Of a stretch of 48,723 nucleotides of DNA, positions 9,658 to 19,536 are shown piece by piece (within the stretch, counting starts at the first letter, position 1; every line of letters begins with the position of its first letter). Where the stretch lies: NCBI RefSeq assembly GCF_000225505.1, contig NZ_BACI01000068.1, positions 1 to 48,723 of the forward strand, written 5' to 3'. The stretch is from Gordonia alkanivorans NBRC 16433 (GTDB lineage: Bacteria > Actinomycetota > Actinomycetes > Mycobacteriales > Mycobacteriaceae). The position numbers were made by a program, and so were the translations under genes. The notes beneath the pieces are model-generated. The model was not told the DNA's origin. It was given only the letters and a program-made list of their open reading frames with translations, and made no database searches.

Positions 9658-10764
9658 ATGACCTCATTACCGCTGGTGTTCGACGCGCCCAAACGTGGGC
9701 TGCCGCCGACACACTTCGCCGACCTCGACGCCGCCGGCCGCGTCGCGGCGCTGGCCGAATTGGGTCTCCCGAAGTTCCGGGCCGATCAGCTGGCCCGGCA
9801 GTACTACGCGCGCCTCAACGGCGACGTCGAGGAGATGACCGATCTGCCCGCGGCCTCCCGCGACGCCGTGCGAGAAAAGCTCTTCCCGCAGCTCCTCACG
9901 CCGGTGCGGCACATCTCGTGCGACGACGACTCGACCCGCAAGACCCTGTGGCGCCTGCACGACGGCACTCTCCTCGAGAGCGTGCTGATGCGCTACACCG
10001 AGCGCAACACGCTGTGCATCTCCAGTCAGGCCGGCTGCGGCATGGCCTGCCCGTTCTGCGCCACCGGACAGGGTGGCCTCGACCGCAACCTGTCGACCGC
10101 CGAGATCGTCGACCAGGTGCGGGCCGCGGCGCGTGCCCTGCGCGACGGAGAACTCGGCGAGCCGGGACGCCTGTCGAACGTCGTGTTCATGGGCATGGGC
10201 GAGCCGCTCGCGAACTACAAGCGCGTCGTCAGTGCCGTCCGCCAGATCACCTCGCCGGCACCCGACGGGCTCGGGATCTCGGCGCGATCGGTGACCGTCT
10301 CGACCGTCGGTCTCGCCCCGTCGATCCGGCGTCTCGCCGATGAGGGCCTCGCGGTCACGCTCGCGGTGTCCCTGCACACCCCCGACGACGAACTGCGCGA
10401 CACCCTCGTGCCGGTCAACAACCGTTGGTCGGTGGCCGAGGTGCTGGAGGCCGCGCGCTACTACGCCGACACCACCGGACGCCGCGTCTCCATCGAGTAC
10501 GCGCTGATCCGCGACGTCAACGACCAGCCCTGGCGGGCCGACATGCTGGGACAGAAGCTGCACAAGGCGCTCGGCTCCCTCGTGCACGTGAACCTCATCC
10601 CGCTCAACCCCACACCGGGCTCGGAGTGGGATGCCAGTCCCAAGCCGGTGGAACGGGAGTTCGTGCGCCGCGTCCGCGAACAGGGCGTGTCCTGCACGGT
10701 GCGCGACACCCGCGGGCAGGAGATCGCCGCGGCCTGCGGCCAGCTCGCCGCCGAAGAGCGCTAG
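9658..10764 (+). CDS. rlmN: 23S rRNA (adenine2503-C2)-methyltransferase
   Basis: A radical-SAM enzyme that methylates C2 of A2503 in 23S rRNA, and A37 in some tRNAs (368 aa). The iron-sulfur ligands are in [12 protein letters not shown] (CxxxCxxC). [13 protein letters not shown] and [13 protein letters not shown] are further family blocks. [19 protein letters not shown] near the end carries the second catalytic Cys. The start is supported by a -10-like GACAAT (9646-9651) that ends 6 nt before the ATG, consistent with a leaderless mRNA. A perfect hairpin terminator follows. Confidence 0.96.
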   Translation: MTSLPLVFDAPKRGLPPTHFADLDAAGRVAALAELGLPKFRADQLARQYYARLNGDVEEMTDLPAASRDAVREKLFPQLLTPVRHISCDDDSTRKTLWRLHDGTLLESVLMRYTERNTLCISSQAGCGMACPFCATGQGGLDRNLSTAEIVDQVRAAARALRDGELGEPGRLSNVVFMGMGEPLANYKRVVSAVRQITSPAPDGLGISARSVTVSTVGLAPSIRRLADEGLAVTLAVSLHTPDDELRDTLVPVNNRWSVAEVLEAARYYADTTGRRVSIEYALIRDVNDQPWRADMLGQKLHKALGSLVHVNLIPLNPTPGSEWDASPKPVEREFVRRVREQGVSCTVRDTRGQEIAAACGQLAAEER

Positions 10765-10787
10765 CCCGCAGGAGGCTGTGGACACAA

Positions 10788-10822
10788 AAAAACGCTGAAC
10801 GGCAAAGCCGTTCAGCGTTTTT
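10788..10822. terminator. Bidirectional intrinsic terminator between rlmN and the DUF2631 gene
   Basis: Two perfectly complementary 16-nt arms (10788-10803 and 10807-10822) enclose an AAA loop. The left arm begins in an A run and the right arm ends in five T, so the structure terminates transcription from both sides. It lies between two convergent genes. It is the clearest hairpin terminator in the window. Confidence 0.9.
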
Positions 10823-10845
10823 CGAATGTCTGGGTCAGGGGTGCG

Positions 10846-11133
10846 TCAGGACCACTTGCCGCGGTTCATCCACCAGCCGCGCACCACGAAGTACAGGACT
10901 CCGACCGCGAAGGCGATGAGCCAGAGGTCCTCGACGTGGCCGGTGTGGTTGCCGATCATCATGAGCAGCAGGAAGGCCGCGAAGAAGATGGCGGCACCGT
11001 AGAAGGTCTTCGTCGCCGATCCGAACCAGCCGAAACGAGCCGACGGTGCATCGGCGGGCTCACGACGCCAGCCGGTGTCGATGACGTCGGCGTGTCCGCC
11101 AGTGTGCTCCACATCGGTGCTTGCCACAGCCAC
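10846..11133 (-). CDS. DUF2631 small membrane protein
   Basis: A 95-residue membrane protein of the actinobacterial DUF2631 family (Rv2876-like). The N-terminus has TDVEHTGGHADVIDTGWRRE, followed by FGWFGSATKTFYGAAIFFAA, the first helix. A second helix (DLWLIAFAVGVLYFVVRGWW) and a basic end (MNRGKWS) complete it. GAGGAG overlaps the first GTG, so the second GTG two codons on may be the true start. No function is known. Confidence 0.75.
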   Translation of the reverse strand: MAVASTDVEHTGGHADVIDTGWRREPADAPSARFGWFGSATKTFYGAAIFFAAFLLLMMIGNHTGHVEDLWLIAFAVGVLYFVVRGWWMNRGKWS

Positions 11134-11250
11134 TCCTCACAGCGCGGGTCGTCAGAAGTCTGACGAACGGTAGTAGTTCTCGATCAGCATAGCGGCACGG
11201 TGATCTCGCCGACCGAGCCCGGTGGGTGATTCGGTGACAGAATGCGGCAC

Positions 11251-12228
11251 ATGTCTTCGTCCGAGTTCCGCGATGGCCCGGGTGCGGGCCGTTCCCTGGC
11301 CGACTACCGCGCCGAGGCCTATCCCCGCGACATGGTCGGATACGGTGCCACGCCACCGAATCCGCAGTGGCCCGGCGACGCGAAGATCGCCGTCCAGTTC
11401 GTTCTCAACTACGAGGAGGGCGGCGAGAACAACGTGCTCGAGAACGACCGCGGCAGTGAGACCTTCCTGTCGGAGATGGTCGGCGCCCAGCCTTTCCCGA
11501 ACCGGCACATGAGCATGGAGAGCATGTACGAGTACGGCTCGCGGGCCGGGGTGTGGCGGGTCCTGCGCGCCTTCGACCGCCGCGGGTTGCCGCTGACGAT
11601 CTTCGCGGTCTCCCAGGCGATGGCCCGTAACCCCGAGGTGGCGGCGGCCTTCGTCGATCGCGGCCACGAGATCGCGTGCCACGGCTACCGGTGGCTCAAC
11701 TATCAGCTGATCGACCCCGAGGTCGAACGTGATCACATGCGCGCAGGCATCGAACTGCTCACCGAGATCACCGGTGAACGCCCACGCGGCTGGTACACCG
11801 GCCGGGACTCACCCAACACGCGGCGCCTCGTCGTCGAACAGGGCGGATTCACCTACGACTCCGACAGTTACGCCGACGATCTGCCGTATTGGGTGAAGGT
11901 CCCGCGCGGCGACGAACTCGTCGATCACCTGGTCGTGCCCTACACCCTCGACACCAACGACATGCGGTTCTCCTCGCCCGGCGGCTTTCCGTCGGGGGAG
12001 CAGTTCTTCGCGCATCTGCGCGATGCCTTCGACGTGCTCTACCGCGAGGGCGTCGAGGGTGCGCCGAAGATGCTGTCCGTCGGACTGCACTGCCGGCTCG
12101 TGGGCCGGCCGGCACGGCTGGCGGCTCTCGAGCGGTTCCTCGACCACATCGGGTCCCACGACGACGTGTGGATCACCCGCCGGATCGACATCGCCGAACA
12201 CTGGCGGAAGGTGCACCCGGCCGGCTGA
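11251..12228 (+). CDS. PuuE-like allantoinase (polysaccharide deacetylase fold)
   Basis: A NodB-fold hydrolase of the type annotated as urate catabolism protein or metal-independent allantoinase PuuE (325 aa). [19 protein letters not shown] at the N-terminus and the long block after [17 protein letters not shown] are characteristic. [14 protein letters not shown] and [15 protein letters not shown] follow, and [15 protein letters not shown] is near the end. It would convert allantoin to allantoate. No other purine catabolic gene is adjacent, so the substrate is not certain. A -10-like CAGAAT (11238-11243) ends 7 nt before this ATG and overlaps an alternative ATG at 11242, which favours the later start. 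Confidence 0.7.
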   Translation: MSSSEFRDGPGAGRSLADYRAEAYPRDMVGYGATPPNPQWPGDAKIAVQFVLNYEEGGENNVLENDRGSETFLSEMVGAQPFPNRHMSMESMYEYGSRAGVWRVLRAFDRRGLPLTIFAVSQAMARNPEVAAAFVDRGHEIACHGYRWLNYQLIDPEVERDHMRAGIELLTEITGERPRGWYTGRDSPNTRRLVVEQGGFTYDSDSYADDLPYWVKVPRGDELVDHLVVPYTLDTNDMRFSSPGGFPSGEQFFAHLRDAFDVLYREGVEGAPKMLSVGLHCRLVGRPARLAALERFLDHIGSHDDVWITRRIDIAEHWRKVHPAG

Positions 12229-12241
12229 CACAATGGACAAC

Positions 12242-13414
12242 GTGCCCACACGTGTCTTGATCCTCGGTTCGACCGGCTCCATCGGCGTTCAGGCGCTCGA
12301 GGTGATCGCCGAACATCCCGACCGCTTCGAGGTCGCCGGTCTCGGCGCGGGTGGCGGGAACCTCGACCGGCTGGCCGATCAGGCCGCGGCCTTCGGGGTC
12401 CCCGCATCTCGGCTGGCCGTCGCCGACGAGGCTCGCGCCGCCGAGCTCGCCGAACGACTCGGAGCGCCGGTTCTCGGTGGCACCGAAGCCATGTGCGACC
12501 TGATCGATGCGGTCGCCGCCGACGGCGGAACCGATGTGGTGCTGAACGCCGTGGTCGGTTCGATCGGCCTGGCGCCCTCGCTCGCCGCGCTGCGGACGGG
12601 TGCGCGTCTCGCGCTCGCGAACAAGGAGTCCCTCGTCGCCGGCGGGTCGCTCGTCCTCGATGCGGCGGCTCCCGACCAGATCGTCCCCGTCGACTCCGAG
12701 CATTCGGCCATTGCCCAGTGTCTGCGCGCCGGAACCGCCGCCGAGGTGGACCGCTTGGTCCTCACCGCGTCGGGCGGACCGTTCCGCGGCTGGTCGGCCG
12801 AACAGCTCCACAACGTCACCCCCGAGCAGGCCGGGCGCCATCCCACCTGGTCGATGGGCCCGATGATCACCCTCAACTCGGCGACCCTGGTCAACAAGGC
12901 CCTCGAGGTCATCGAGGCGCACCTGCTCTTCGACGTCGACTACGACCACATCGACGTCACCGTCCATCCGCAGTCGATCGTGCACTCGATGGTGACCTTC
13001 GTCGACGGCGCGACCGTCGCCAAGGCGTCGCCGCCGTCGATGAAGCTGCCCATCGCGCTGGCACTGGGCTGGCCGGATCGTGTCCCCGGATCGTCGACCG
13101 CGTGCGACTTCTCCACCGCCTCGGCGTGGACGTTCGAGCCCGTCGACGACAAGGTCTTCCCGGCGATCGAGCTCGCCCGGGAGGCGGGACGGGGTGGCGG
13201 GAGTCTCACCGCGGTGTACAACGCCGCGAACGAGGCGGCCGCCGCGGGCTTCTTCGCAGGTACGATCCGTTTTCCGCGGATCGTCGAGATCATCGGTGAG
13301 GTGCTCGGCGAGGCGGATCAGTGGCGAGTCGAGCCAGGTACTGTGGAGGAGGTCTTCGCCGCCGATCGGTGGGCCCGGGAGCGCGCCGCACAGCTGGTCG
13401 CCGCCTCGTCGTGA
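12242..13414 (+). CDS. dxr: 1-deoxy-D-xylulose 5-phosphate reductoisomerase
   Basis: The committed step of the MEP isoprenoid pathway, making 2-C-methyl-D-erythritol 4-phosphate with NADPH (390 aa). The dinucleotide motif [14 protein letters not shown] is at the N-terminus. [20 protein letters not shown] and [11 protein letters not shown] carry the metal and substrate ligands. [14 protein letters not shown] is near the C-terminus. The GTG start is preferred over ATG 12233 because a -10-like CACAAT (12229-12234) overlaps that ATG and lies 7 nt before the GTG. rip1 and ispG follow on the same strand, as in mycobacteria. Confidence 0.96.
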   Translation: MPTRVLILGSTGSIGVQALEVIAEHPDRFEVAGLGAGGGNLDRLADQAAAFGVPASRLAVADEARAAELAERLGAPVLGGTEAMCDLIDAVAADGGTDVVLNAVVGSIGLAPSLAALRTGARLALANKESLVAGGSLVLDAAAPDQIVPVDSEHSAIAQCLRAGTAAEVDRLVLTASGGPFRGWSAEQLHNVTPEQAGRHPTWSMGPMITLNSATLVNKALEVIEAHLLFDVDYDHIDVTVHPQSIVHSMVTFVDGATVAKASPPSMKLPIALALGWPDRVPGSSTACDFSTASAWTFEPVDDKVFPAIELAREAGRGGGSLTAVYNAANEAAAAGFFAGTIRFPRIVEIIGEVLGEADQWRVEPGTVEEVFAADRWARERAAQLVAASS

Positions 13415-13448
13415 TCGGTGCGCATCGTGATCTGGATGGAGTGAGTAC

Positions 13449-14675
13449 GTGAGTTTCGCGATCGGTGTCACGCTCTTCGCGGTGGCGCTGTTGCTGTCGG
13501 TCGCCTGGCATGAGTGCGGTCACATGTGGGCCGCACAGGCAACCGGCATGAAGGTCCGTCGCTACTTCGTTGGCTTCGGGCCGACGATCTGGTCGACGCG
13601 CCGCGGCGAGACCGAGTACGGACTCAAGGCGATCCCGCTCGGCGGCTTCTGCGACATCGCGGGCATGACCCCGCACGAGGAGCTCACCGCCGACGAGCAG
13701 GACCGGGCGATGTACAAGCAGAAGGCCTGGAAACGCCTCGTCGTGCTGTTCGCCGGTCCCGCGCAGAACTTCATCCTCGGCTTCGTCCTGATCATCATCG
13801 TCGGCCTCACCTTCGGGCTGCCCGATCTCAGCCCGCCGCCGACCCCGGCGAAGGTCGCCGAGACCCAGTGCGTGTCGTCGACGATCACCATCGCCGACGG
13901 CGAGCAGACCAACTCGCCCTGCACCGGCGGCGGACCAGCGGCCGCCGCGGGTCTGCGCCCGGGCGACGAGATCGTGGCCATCAACGGGACACCCGTCGGC
14001 AAGGCCGCGGACCTGACCCCGGTCATCCGTGAGTCCACGGGCCCGGTGGTCCTCACCGTCGACCGCGCCGGTGAACGCCTCGACCTGACGATGACGCCCG
14101 AGCCGGTCACCGTCACCGCCAAGCGCGCCGACGGCACCACCGAGAGCGTGTCCTACAACATGGTCGGCATCGCCTACGACGCCCCGCCGGCGATCAAGGA
14201 CTTCAGCGGCCTCGACGTGATCCCGGGTGCTTTCGTCTTCACCGGCGACCTGATCAAGGAGACCTGGAACGCGCTCCTGTCGCTGCCCACCAAGATCGGT
14301 GCACTGTGGACCGCGGTGACCGGTGGCGAGCGCGCGCTCGACACCCCGGTCAGCGTCTACGGTGCCTCGGTGCTCGGCGGCCAGGCGGTCGAACGCGGCC
14401 TGTGGGACATGTTCTGGATGCTGCTGATCAGCATCAACTTCTTCCTCGGCCTGTTCAACCTGGTCCCGCTGCTGCCGCTGGACGGCGGACACATGGCGAT
14501 CGTCGGCTATGAGAAGGGCCGCGACACCGTCCGTCGCTGGTTCGGCCGGGTCCCCGGCGCGGCAGTCGACTACTACAAGCTGCTCCCGATCACCTACGCC
14601 GCGGTGGTGGTGATGGCCGGCTTCATGGTGCTCACCCTCACCGCCGACATCGTCAACCCGATCAATCCGTGGTGA
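13449..14675 (+). CDS. rip1: Site-2 intramembrane metalloprotease (M50, Rip1/RseP family)
   Basis: A zinc protease embedded in the inner membrane that cleaves anti-sigma factors and other membrane substrates (408 aa). The first helix carries [13 protein letters not shown] (HExxH). A PDZ-like domain sits near residues 150-230 ([19 protein letters not shown]). The third zinc ligand is in [13 protein letters not shown] near residue 345. GGAG precedes the GTG start. Its position between dxr and ispG is the conserved mycobacterial context of rip1 (Rv2869c). Confidence 0.93.
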   Translation: MSFAIGVTLFAVALLLSVAWHECGHMWAAQATGMKVRRYFVGFGPTIWSTRRGETEYGLKAIPLGGFCDIAGMTPHEELTADEQDRAMYKQKAWKRLVVLFAGPAQNFILGFVLIIIVGLTFGLPDLSPPPTPAKVAETQCVSSTITIADGEQTNSPCTGGGPAAAAGLRPGDEIVAINGTPVGKAADLTPVIRESTGPVVLTVDRAGERLDLTMTPEPVTVTAKRADGTTESVSYNMVGIAYDAPPAIKDFSGLDVIPGAFVFTGDLIKETWNALLSLPTKIGALWTAVTGGERALDTPVSVYGASVLGGQAVERGLWDMFWMLLISINFFLGLFNLVPLLPLDGGHMAIVGYEKGRDTVRRWFGRVPGAAVDYYKLLPITYAAVVVMAGFMVLTLTADIVNPINPW

Positions 14676-14740
14676 CCTCCCACAACGAATTCCCACCAGA
14701 CACCCGACACACCCACACCCGAATCCCAGAGGTGAATGCG

Positions 14741-15928
14741 ATGAACGCCCCGACTCCTGCCAACGCCGTGCCGATCGGGCTCGGCATGCCGGCCGGACCC
14801 CCGCCGGTGCTGGCCCCGCGCCGCAAGACCCGGCAGCTGTTCGTCGGCTCGGTCGGCGTCGGCAGTGACCACCCCATCTCGGTGCAGTCGATGACGACCA
14901 CCAAGACCCACGACATCAACGCGACCCTGCAGCAGATCGCGGAACTCACCGCGTCGGGCTGCGACATCGTGCGCGTGGCCTGCCCGCGACCCGAGGACGC
15001 CGAGGCGCTGCCGATCATCGCGAAGAAGTCCAAGATCCCGGTCATCGCCGACATCCACTTCCAGCCGAAGTACATCTTCGCCGCGATCGACGCGGGGTGT
15101 GCGGCGGTGCGCGTGAACCCGGGCAACATCAAGGAATTCGACGGCCGCGTGAAAGAGGTCGCGAAAGCCGCCGGGGACGCGGGCATCCCGATCCGCATCG
15201 GCGTGAACGCGGGCTCCCTGGACAAGCGCATCCTGCAGAAATACGGCAAGGCGACGCCCGAGGCGCTCGTCGAGTCGGCGCTGTGGGAGGCGGGTCTGTT
15301 CGAGGAGCACGGCTTCGGGGACATCAAGATCTCGGTCAAGCACAACGACCCGGTGATCATGGTCGAGGCCTACCGCCAGCTGGCCGCCCAGTGCGACTAC
15401 CCGCTGCATCTCGGCGTCACCGAGGCCGGTCCGGCGTTCCAGGGCACCATCAAGTCGGCCGTGGCCTTCGGTGCACTGCTGAGCGAGGGCATCGGCGACA
15501 CCATCCGCGTGTCGCTGTCGGCGCCGCCGGCCGAGGAGATCAAGGTCGGCGACCAGATCCTGCAGTCGCTCAACCTGCGTCCCCGCAAGCTCGAGATCGT
15601 GTCGTGCCCGTCGTGTGGCCGTGCCCAGGTCGACGTCTACAAGCTGGCCGACGAGGTGACCGCAGGCCTCGAGGGCATGGAGGTCCCGCTGCGCGTCGCC
15701 GTCATGGGCTGCGTGGTCAACGGACCGGGTGAGGCCCGCGAGGCCGACCTCGGCGTCGCCTCCGGAAACGGCAAGGGTCAGATCTTCGTCAAGGGCGAGG
15801 TCATCAAGACCGTGCCGGAGGCGCAGATCGTGGAGACATTGATCGAAGAAGCGCTGCGGATTGCCGAGGAATCAGGGGAAACTGGAGACGGCACGCACGT
15901 CGGCCCGCCGGTGGTCACCGTCTCCTAG
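14741..15928 (+). CDS. ispG: 4-hydroxy-3-methylbut-2-enyl diphosphate synthase (GcpE)
   Basis: The penultimate MEP pathway enzyme, an iron-sulfur protein (395 aa). [20 protein letters not shown] opens the TIM barrel. The cluster-binding cysteines are in [12 protein letters not shown] and [11 protein letters not shown]. The ATG starting [10 protein letters not shown] is preceded by AGAGGTGA at good spacing; a longer in-frame extension reaches into the end of rip1 and looks untranslated. It completes the dxr-rip1-ispG block. Confidence 0.97.
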   Translation: MNAPTPANAVPIGLGMPAGPPPVLAPRRKTRQLFVGSVGVGSDHPISVQSMTTTKTHDINATLQQIAELTASGCDIVRVACPRPEDAEALPIIAKKSKIPVIADIHFQPKYIFAAIDAGCAAVRVNPGNIKEFDGRVKEVAKAAGDAGIPIRIGVNAGSLDKRILQKYGKATPEALVESALWEAGLFEEHGFGDIKISVKHNDPVIMVEAYRQLAAQCDYPLHLGVTEAGPAFQGTIKSAVAFGALLSEGIGDTIRVSLSAPPAEEIKVGDQILQSLNLRPRKLEIVSCPSCGRAQVDVYKLADEVTAGLEGMEVPLRVAVMGCVVNGPGEAREADLGVASGNGKGQIFVKGEVIKTVPEAQIVETLIEEALRIAEESGETGDGTHVGPPVVTVS

Positions 15929-15987
15929 GGTCCGCGACCCGAACCGAACGGGCGCTGTCGCGAGTCCCCATGGGGAAGTGAGGAGCG

Positions 15988-16827
15988 GTGGTGCTGAAGC
16001 TACTGGGCGACAAACCGCTCGGCGCGCGTGACTCGGCAGCCGTCGAACGCGTCCTCATGTCCGACCCGGTGGCGATGTGCATGGTCGCCGCGAGGTTCGA
16101 AACCCACGGCATCAACCCGCGCCTGCTCGGCGGTGAACTCTGGACCGCGCACGATCCGTCGACGTCGCTGTGTTTCTCCGGCGCCAACCTGATCCCGCTG
16201 ATCGGGTCCGCCGACGACCTCGACTACTTCTCCGATCGCGCGGTCGCCGCACCCCGCGCCTGCTCGTCGATCGTCGGCCGCGCCGACCTGGTGTTGCCGA
16301 TGTGGCAGCAGATCGAGCCCGTCTGGGGTCCGGCGCGAGAGGTGCGTCCGGTCCAGCCGCTGCTGGTCCTGTCCGGGAATCCGGCGGTCCCGTCGGATCC
16401 GGCCGTGCGGCTGGTGACCCTCGACGATCTCGACGCCTACATGCCGGCCGCGGTCGACATGTTCATCGGTGAGGTCGGCGTCGACCCGACGGCCGGCGAC
16501 GGCGGACGTTCGTATCGCAGACGGCTGGCGTCGCTGATCTCGGCGCAACGTGTCTTCGCGCGTTTCGACGGTCCCGATGTCGTGTTCAAGGCGGAGATCG
16601 GGTCGCTGTCCCGGCGCGTCGGCCAGATCCAGGGTGTGTGGGTGTCGCCGGACCGACGCGGTGAGGGTCTGGGCCTGGGTGGCACCGCGGCCGTCGCCGA
16701 GGCGGTCGCCGCCCACGGACGACTTCCGAGCCTGTACGTCAACAGCTTCAACGAGACCGCCCGTGCGGTGTACGACCGTATCGGGTTCACCGAGGTCGGT
16801 ACCTTCGCGACCGTCCTCGTCGACTGA
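15988..16827 (+). CDS. GNAT family N-acetyltransferase with DUF4081 N-terminal domain
   Basis: A two-domain protein (279 aa) matching the mycobacterial gene after gcpE (Rv2867c). The N-terminal half (LLGGELWTAHDPSTSLCFSG) is the DUF4081 region. The C-terminal half is a GNAT fold, with the acetyl-CoA-binding stretch GVWVSPDRRGEGLGLGG and the YVNSFNETARAVYDRIGF end. Two tandem GTG codons follow a GAGGAG ribosome site, and either may be used. The acetylated substrate is unknown. Confidence 0.85.
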   Translation: MVLKLLGDKPLGARDSAAVERVLMSDPVAMCMVAARFETHGINPRLLGGELWTAHDPSTSLCFSGANLIPLIGSADDLDYFSDRAVAAPRACSSIVGRADLVLPMWQQIEPVWGPAREVRPVQPLLVLSGNPAVPSDPAVRLVTLDDLDAYMPAAVDMFIGEVGVDPTAGDGGRSYRRRLASLISAQRVFARFDGPDVVFKAEIGSLSRRVGQIQGVWVSPDRRGEGLGLGGTAAVAEAVAAHGRLPSLYVNSFNETARAVYDRIGFTEVGTFATVLVD

Positions 16828-16895
16828 ACGGATCTCCGGGCGACGTCACACCGTGGCCTCCCGCGTGGCTTCCCGGGATCGGCCCGTCGCGGCCC

Positions 16896-16901
16896 TAGAC
16901 T
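16896..16901 (+). promoter_or_regulatory. Candidate -10 element for the PBP lipoprotein gene (leaderless)
   Basis: TAGACT ends 8 nt before the ATG of the penicillin-binding lipoprotein. No ribosome site is visible, which fits a leaderless transcript. Confidence 0.45.
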
Positions 16902-16909
16902 CGACCGCG

Positions 16910-18748
16910 ATGTGGCGCACGCGAACTCGATGGACCCCGGCGGTGATCGTCGCGGTCTGTGCTGTCGTGATCACCGCGACCGCCGCCTGCTCGTCCGCGG
17001 AGGACGACGGCCCGCGCCGGGCCGCAGAACGATTCCTCGAGGCGTACTCGCAACAGGAACTCGACGCCGCGGCCGCCCTCACCGACGTGCCGCAGACCTC
17101 CCGCTCGGCGATGGAGTCGGCGTGGTCGGGACTCGCCGCGGAAGAGCTCGAGGCGAAAGCCGGCCGGGTCCGCGTCACCGGTGACACCGCCGAGGTGCAG
17201 GTCGACTACACCTGGGCGCTGCCGCGCGGTCGTGACTGGTCGTACGACGCGACGCTGCGCCTGGGCCGATCCGACGCCGGCTGGGCGGTGCGCTGGGCGT
17301 CGACCGCGGTCCATCCGAAACTCGGCGCCGACCAACGACTCTCGCTGCAGATCATCGAGGCGCCCCGGGCGACGGTGAACGAGGCCGACGGTTCGGAGGT
17401 CATGGTCAACGGCACTGTCGTCGGCGTGAACTTCGACCCGGAGAAGGCCACCGAACAGGGGGCCTCGGTCGCGTCCTCGGTCACGAGCGCGGTCGCCGTG
17501 CTGCGTCGGTTCAACCGCGACCTCGACGAGCAGCTGATCACCGAACAGGTCACCTCGAACGGTCAGCAGTATCCGCTGGCCCGCCTCACCCACGCCCAGT
17601 TCGACCGGCTGCGCGACCAGCTCGCGATCCCCGGCGTCGTCACCAACGAACAGGCCGAGCTGGTCCCCAAGGACCCGAAGTTCGCGCCGGCGCTGCTGAC
17701 CGAGGTCAAGAAGGTCGTCGACGGCGAGGTCGCCGGACGTGCCGGCTGGCGGGTGGTCTCGGTGAACCCCAACGGACTCGACGCCGACGTGCTGGCCGAC
17801 CACGACGCCGACCCGTCGCCCGCCGTGTCGCTCAGCCTGTCGCGGACCGTGCAGAACGCCGCTCAGCGAGCGGTCAACGCCGCCAACAGATTTCAGGTCG
17901 CGATGGTCGTCGTGCAGCCGTCCACCGGCCGAATCCTCGCCGTCGCACAGAACCCCAATGCCGACCGGCAGGGTCCGATCGCGACGACCGGCCTGTACCC
18001 GCCCGGTTCGACCTTCAAGATGGTCACCGCGGCTGCCGCCATCAACCGCAAGATGGCCGGACCCGACACCACCGTCGGCTGCCCGGGGGAGATCCAGATC
18101 GGTCCGCGCCTGATCCCGAACTACAACGGCTTCTCGCTCGGCACGGTGTCGATGCTGCAGGCGTTCGCCGCGTCCTGCAACACCACGTTCGCCAAGCTCG
18201 CCAGCCAGATGGGTCCGTCGGACCTCGCCCACGCCGCCGCGGCGATGGGGATCGGTCAGCGGTACTCGATCGCCGGCCTCGACGCGGTGTCCGGGTCGGT
18301 GCCCATCGAGAACGAACTGGTCGCACGCAGCGAGGACGGCTTCGGCCAGGGCAAGGTGCTGGTGTCACCCCTCGGCCTGGCGCTCGTCGCCGCAACCGTC
18401 GCCAACGGTTCCAAAGCCCCGGTGCCGCAACTGATCCTGGACAAGCCCACCGAAATCGAGGGGCCGACCCCGACGATGCCGCCGGAGGTCTACCAGCAAC
18501 TGCGGCCGATGATGCGCGCGGTCATCACCAGCGGTACCGCGTCGGTCATCGACGGTCGTGGAGCGGTGTTCGGCAAGACCGGTGAGGCCGAATTCGCCGG
18601 CGGATCTCACGCCTGGTTCGCCGGCTACCGCGGCGACATCGCCTTCGCGACGCTCGTCGTCCGCGGTGGCGACTCGAACAACGCGGTCGCCGTCACCCGC
18701 GACTTATTCGACGGGCTGGGCCCGGGGTACGCGATCCGTACGCCCTAG
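16910..18748 (+). CDS. Penicillin-binding lipoprotein (class B-like transpeptidase, Rv2864c type)
   Basis: A membrane-anchored D,D-transpeptidase that cross-links peptidoglycan (612 aa). The signal peptide ends in a lipobox (TATAACSS). An NTF2-like MecA-type N-terminal domain covers about residues 35-140, followed by a dimerisation region. The catalytic motifs are PPGSTFKMV (SxxK), AASCNTTF (SxN) and VFGKTGEAE (KTG). The start is fixed by the signal peptide; the much longer upstream frame is a shadow of the GNAT gene. Its stop overlaps that of the convergent hmuV gene. The place before map matches the M. tuberculosis order. Confidence 0.93.
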   Translation: MWRTRTRWTPAVIVAVCAVVITATAACSSAEDDGPRRAAERFLEAYSQQELDAAAALTDVPQTSRSAMESAWSGLAAEELEAKAGRVRVTGDTAEVQVDYTWALPRGRDWSYDATLRLGRSDAGWAVRWASTAVHPKLGADQRLSLQIIEAPRATVNEADGSEVMVNGTVVGVNFDPEKATEQGASVASSVTSAVAVLRRFNRDLDEQLITEQVTSNGQQYPLARLTHAQFDRLRDQLAIPGVVTNEQAELVPKDPKFAPALLTEVKKVVDGEVAGRAGWRVVSVNPNGLDADVLADHDADPSPAVSLSLSRTVQNAAQRAVNAANRFQVAMVVVQPSTGRILAVAQNPNADRQGPIATTGLYPPGSTFKMVTAAAAINRKMAGPDTTVGCPGEIQIGPRLIPNYNGFSLGTVSMLQAFAASCNTTFAKLASQMGPSDLAHAAAAMGIGQRYSIAGLDAVSGSVPIENELVARSEDGFGQGKVLVSPLGLALVAATVANGSKAPVPQLILDKPTEIEGPTPTMPPEVYQQLRPMMRAVITSGTASVIDGRGAVFGKTGEAEFAGGSHAWFAGYRGDIAFATLVVRGGDSNNAVAVTRDLFDGLGPGYAIRTP

Positions 18749-19536
18749 CTGCGTTCGGGCAGGATCACCCGCCGCCCGCCGTGGTCGATGACCTCGACCG
18801 GATGGTCGTAGGTGCGGCTCAGCAGTTCGGCCGTCATCACCTCGTCGGTGGAACCGATGGCGAGCAGCTCACCGTGTTTCATCACCGCGATGCGGTCGGC
18901 GTAAGCCGCGGCGAGGGTCAGGTCGTGCACGACGAGCAGCACGGCGTTTCCGGCATCGCGGTGGATGCGCAGGATCTCGAGGACCTGTTCCTGGTGGTGG
19001 ATGTCGAGGGCGGCGGTCGGCTCGTCCAGCATCATCACCGGGGTGTCCTGGGCCAGCGCCCGCGCCAGCGACACCCGGGCCTGCTGTCCGCCGGACAGCT
19101 GGGCGAAGGGGCGGTCGACGATGTCGGAGAGTTCGCACAGGTCGACGGCGTCGGCGATGACCGCGGGGGAGTCGGCGGCCCGCGGGGTCCGCAACCAGGG
19201 ATAGCGGCCCATGGCGACGACCTCGGCAACGGTGAACGGGGTGTCCACGCGGTTCTGCTGGGTGACCACGCTGCGGTGTCGTGCGAGCTCGCGGAGCGAG
19301 GTGGTCGACACGTCCCGTCCGTCGATGGTCACGCGACCGCTCTTCGGGGGACGCGTGCCCGACAACACCGACAGCAGCGTCGATTTGCCGCATCCGTTGG
19401 GGCCGACCAGCGCGACGAGTTCGCCGGCATGGACCTCCAGGGACACACCGCGGACGACCTCACGGCCGCCGAGCTCGACCCGGACGCTCTCGGCGGCGAT
19501 GCCCGGCGTACCCGGGGGTTGCACGACGGCGGTCAC
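18745..19536 (-). CDS. hmuV: Heme ABC transporter ATP-binding protein
   Basis: The cytoplasmic ATPase of a FecCD-type importer (263 aa). Walker A is GPNGCGKST, the signature is QLSGGQQARVSLA, Walker B is VMMLDEPTAA, and the switch His is in VVHDLTLAAAYADR. The sequence is closest to HmuV-type heme importers; a siderophore or cobalamin cargo is the alternative. Its start overlaps the hmuU stop by four bases, so the operon reads hmuT-hmuU-hmuV. Confidence 0.85.
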   Translation of the reverse strand: MTAVVQPPGTPGIAAESVRVELGGREVVRGVSLEVHAGELVALVGPNGCGKSTLLSVLSGTRPPKSGRVTIDGRDVSTTSLRELARHRSVVTQQNRVDTPFTVAEVVAMGRYPWLRTPRAADSPAVIADAVDLCELSDIVDRPFAQLSGGQQARVSLARALAQDTPVMMLDEPTAALDIHHQEQVLEILRIHRDAGNAVLLVVHDLTLAAAYADRIAVMKHGELLAIGSTDEVMTAELLSRTYDHPVEVIDHGGRRVILPERS

